Source: Marivita sp.
GTDB lineage: Bacteria > Pseudomonadota > Alphaproteobacteria > Rhodobacterales > Rhodobacteraceae
DNA length: 64,000 nucleotides
Reading direction: 5' to 3'
Assembly: GCF_020055635.1 (NCBI RefSeq)
Contig: NZ_JAIPUT010000002.1
Span: forward strand, 1 to 64,000
Positions 62,156-64,000 of the stretch are shown here, piece after piece (position 1 is the stretch's first letter; each line of letters opens with the position of its first letter). The notes beneath the pieces are model-generated. The model was not told the origin of the DNA and searched no databases. It was given only the letters and a program-made list of their open reading frames with translations. The translations under genes and the position numbers were made by a program.

Positions 62156-62916
62156 ACGCACGTCAGATATTTGTCCCGATCGCAGCCATCCTGCTTTTCG
62201 GTCTGCTGTGGGAACTGCTCGTGCAGGCCAATGACTGGCCTGACTACGTGATGGCCTCGCCCTCGGACCTGCCTCCAGCCTATGCGCAATATTGGGAGCT
62301 GTTCATCATCATGGGCTGGCAGACGCTCTGGCGCACCGTGGTCGGGTTGCTGCTTGCCATCGCTTTCGGGGTGCTGCTTGGCATGGTCATGGGGTTCTCG
62401 AAGCTCATGCGGGATGCGCTGTATCCCTTGCTGGTCGGCTTCAACGCCATCCCCAAGGCGACGGTCGTGCCGATCGTTGCCCTGCTCTTCGTGGGCGACC
62501 ACAATTTCAATACGATCCTCATTGCCTTCATGATCTCGTTCTTCCCGATCGCGGTTTCGGTGTCGATCGGGCTCAGTACCCTGGAGCCGGAATACCGCGA
62601 CATCCTTCGGTCACTGGGGGCGTCGCAGACGACGATCTTCTGGAAGATCGCGCTGCCCAAGACGCTGCCCGAATTCTTCGGTGCGTTGAAAGTGGCCGTG
62701 ACCCTCGCGTTCATCGGGACCAACCTGATGGAGATCGTGTCGCCGCATGGCCGAGGCTTGGGCGCATTGTTTGATTCGGGCAAGACGAATTCGGACTATC
62801 CGCTGATGTTCGCCGTTCTCATCGCGCTCGCGCTGATGGGCATCCTGCTCTATTACGTGGTCGTCGCGCTGGAAAAAATCTTTGCAGGATGGGCCGAACG
62901 GTCTCCCGGTTCCTGA
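62152..62916 (+). CDS. NitT/TauT-type ABC transporter, permease
   Basis: A 254-residue permease with six helices. The EAA loop is 'DILRSLGASQTTIFWKIALPKTLPEFF' (split), and the N terminus 'FGLLWELLVQANDW' is typical. Overlaps the ATPase gene by four bases. The three genes form a complete importer. Confidence 0.92.
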   Translation: MNARQIFVPIAAILLFGLLWELLVQANDWPDYVMASPSDLPPAYAQYWELFIIMGWQTLWRTVVGLLLAIAFGVLLGMVMGFSKLMRDALYPLLVGFNAIPKATVVPIVALLFVGDHNFNTILIAFMISFFPIAVSVSIGLSTLEPEYRDILRSLGASQTTIFWKIALPKTLPEFFGALKVAVTLAFIGTNLMEIVSPHGRGLGALFDSGKTNSDYPLMFAVLIALALMGILLYYVVVALEKIFAGWAERSPGS

Positions 62917-62964
62917 GCGCGATAATTCAAGCCCATCGCCACGAAAATTTCCGTCACAAGCGTG

Positions 62965-62993
62965 TTGACTCATTGTGTCCGTGTGCCTAGCTA
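62965..62993 (+). promoter_or_regulatory. Promoter of groES-groEL
   Basis: TTGACT at 62965-62970 and TAGCTA at 62988-62993, with 17 bases between, directly upstream of the CIRCE element. Good fit to a housekeeping-type promoter. Confidence 0.65.
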
Positions 62994-63000
62994 TGCCGCG

Positions 63001-63027
63001 TTAGCACTCGACAAACGTGAGTGACAA
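63001..63027 (+). promoter_or_regulatory. CIRCE element (HrcA operator)
   Basis: TTAGCACTC, nine bases, then GAGTGACAA. The consensus second arm is GAGTGCTAA, so two bases differ. It overlaps the expected transcription start, where HrcA would repress groES-groEL under non-stress conditions. Confidence 0.8.
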
Positions 63028-63085
63028 CAGTCCTTCGGGGAGCGAGGGGCTTTTTAGTGGAAACTTTGAGCAAGGAGACTCGAAG

Positions 63086-63397
63086 ATGGCATTCAAACCG
63101 CTTCATGACCGCGTGCTGGTCCGTCGCGTTGAGAGCGACGAAAAAACTGCTGGTGGCCTGATCATTCCTGATAGCGCCAAAGAAAAGCCTGCAGAAGGCG
63201 TGGTTGTTGCGTGTGGCGATGGCGCACGCAAGGATAGTGGCGAGCTGATCGAGATGGCCGTTGCCGAAGGCGACAAGGTCCTGTTTGGCAAATGGTCGGG
63301 CACCGAGGTGACGGTCAATGGCGAAGAACTCCTCATCATGAAGGAGTCGGACATCCTCGGCATCATTTCGGACGATGCAGAAGCGAAAGCTGCCTGA
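63086..63397 (+). CDS. groES: Co-chaperonin GroES
   Basis: A 103-residue GroES that caps GroEL. '[36 protein letters not shown]' (split) holds the mobile loop; '[11 protein letters not shown]' follows. ATG 63086 has AAGGAG upstream. A longer in-frame reading from 63017 crosses the leader and is rejected. Confidence 0.98.
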   Translation: MAFKPLHDRVLVRRVESDEKTAGGLIIPDSAKEKPAEGVVVACGDGARKDSGELIEMAVAEGDKVLFGKWSGTEVTVNGEELLIMKESDILGIISDDAEAKAA

Positions 63398-63428
63398 ACG
63401 CCCGTCGTGATCGCAAACGCAACTCTGA

Positions 63429-64000
<572 letters not shown>

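Overview
The window reads as GC-rich chromosome from an alphaproteobacterium of the Rhodobacteraceae (Roseobacter-type). Supporting signs are one bifunctional (p)ppGpp synthetase/hydrolase downstream of rpoZ, a MipZ division-plane ATPase, the pdxJ-hydrolase-acpS-lepB-rnc-era-recO order, a ribosome/SRP block (ffh, rpsP, rimM, trmD, rplS, rpmE), a CIRCE element before groESL, and many GTG/TTG starts with 4-bp ATGA/GTGA overlaps. No insertion sequence, prophage, tRNA, rRNA or CRISPR array was seen. This looks like core chromosome with small accessory insertions.

Layout: 1-306 is the tail of a PLP aminotransferase. 309-2544 (minus) is a tightly overlapped group: a possible small ORF, a DUF3429 membrane protein, a methyltransferase, rnhA and a TRIC-type channel. 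2655-4847 is a DEAD-box helicase with a long basic tail; paired hairpins separate it from ispH. A cytochrome c, an MFS transporter, a VTT membrane protein and a NYN ribonuclease-like protein follow. 8992-16415 runs folK, rpoZ, rsh, DUF2062, pdxJ, a hydrolase/membrane fusion, acpS and lepB. The stretch 16415-20977 is rnc, then an EamA permease and an opposite-strand hydrolase, then era, DUF1491 and recO. pgsA-moaD-moaE and a FadR-type regulator follow.

23397-31019 is a polyamine module: a class III aminotransferase, a GntR regulator, a four-gene spermidine/putrescine ABC transporter and an FAD amine oxidase. A 12-bp near-palindrome around TGATCA lies before both the aminotransferase and the binding-protein gene. 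31194-34864 holds ilvD, a lipoprotein and two unknown proteins. 34879-39513 has Usp+SulP, a glutathionyl-hydroquinone-reductase-like enzyme, a degenerate receiver protein and a secreted protein, followed by smc. A membrane protein at 43251 sits behind two ATTC-N8-GAAT operators of the persulfide-sensor (SqrR/BigR) type. mipZ and its small partner come next.

45755-55567 (minus) is the ribosome/SRP block. It is interrupted by accessory genes: four tandem GNAT acetyltransferases, chorismate mutase, an OmpV-like porin, a sulfotransferase-fold protein, an unknown membrane protein and an EthD protein. 55773-59994 carries azoR/LysR, EamA, a TraB/GumN protein and a DUF2161 nuclease-fold protein. A NitT/TauT-type ABC transporter and groES-groEL (cut by the window edge) close the window.

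The least explained features are two colinear arrays of about 20-bp palindromes (31021-31112 and 53432-53497) whose arms differ by paired changes, and the double persulfide-type operator. All functions are read from motifs and context; no database search was run.
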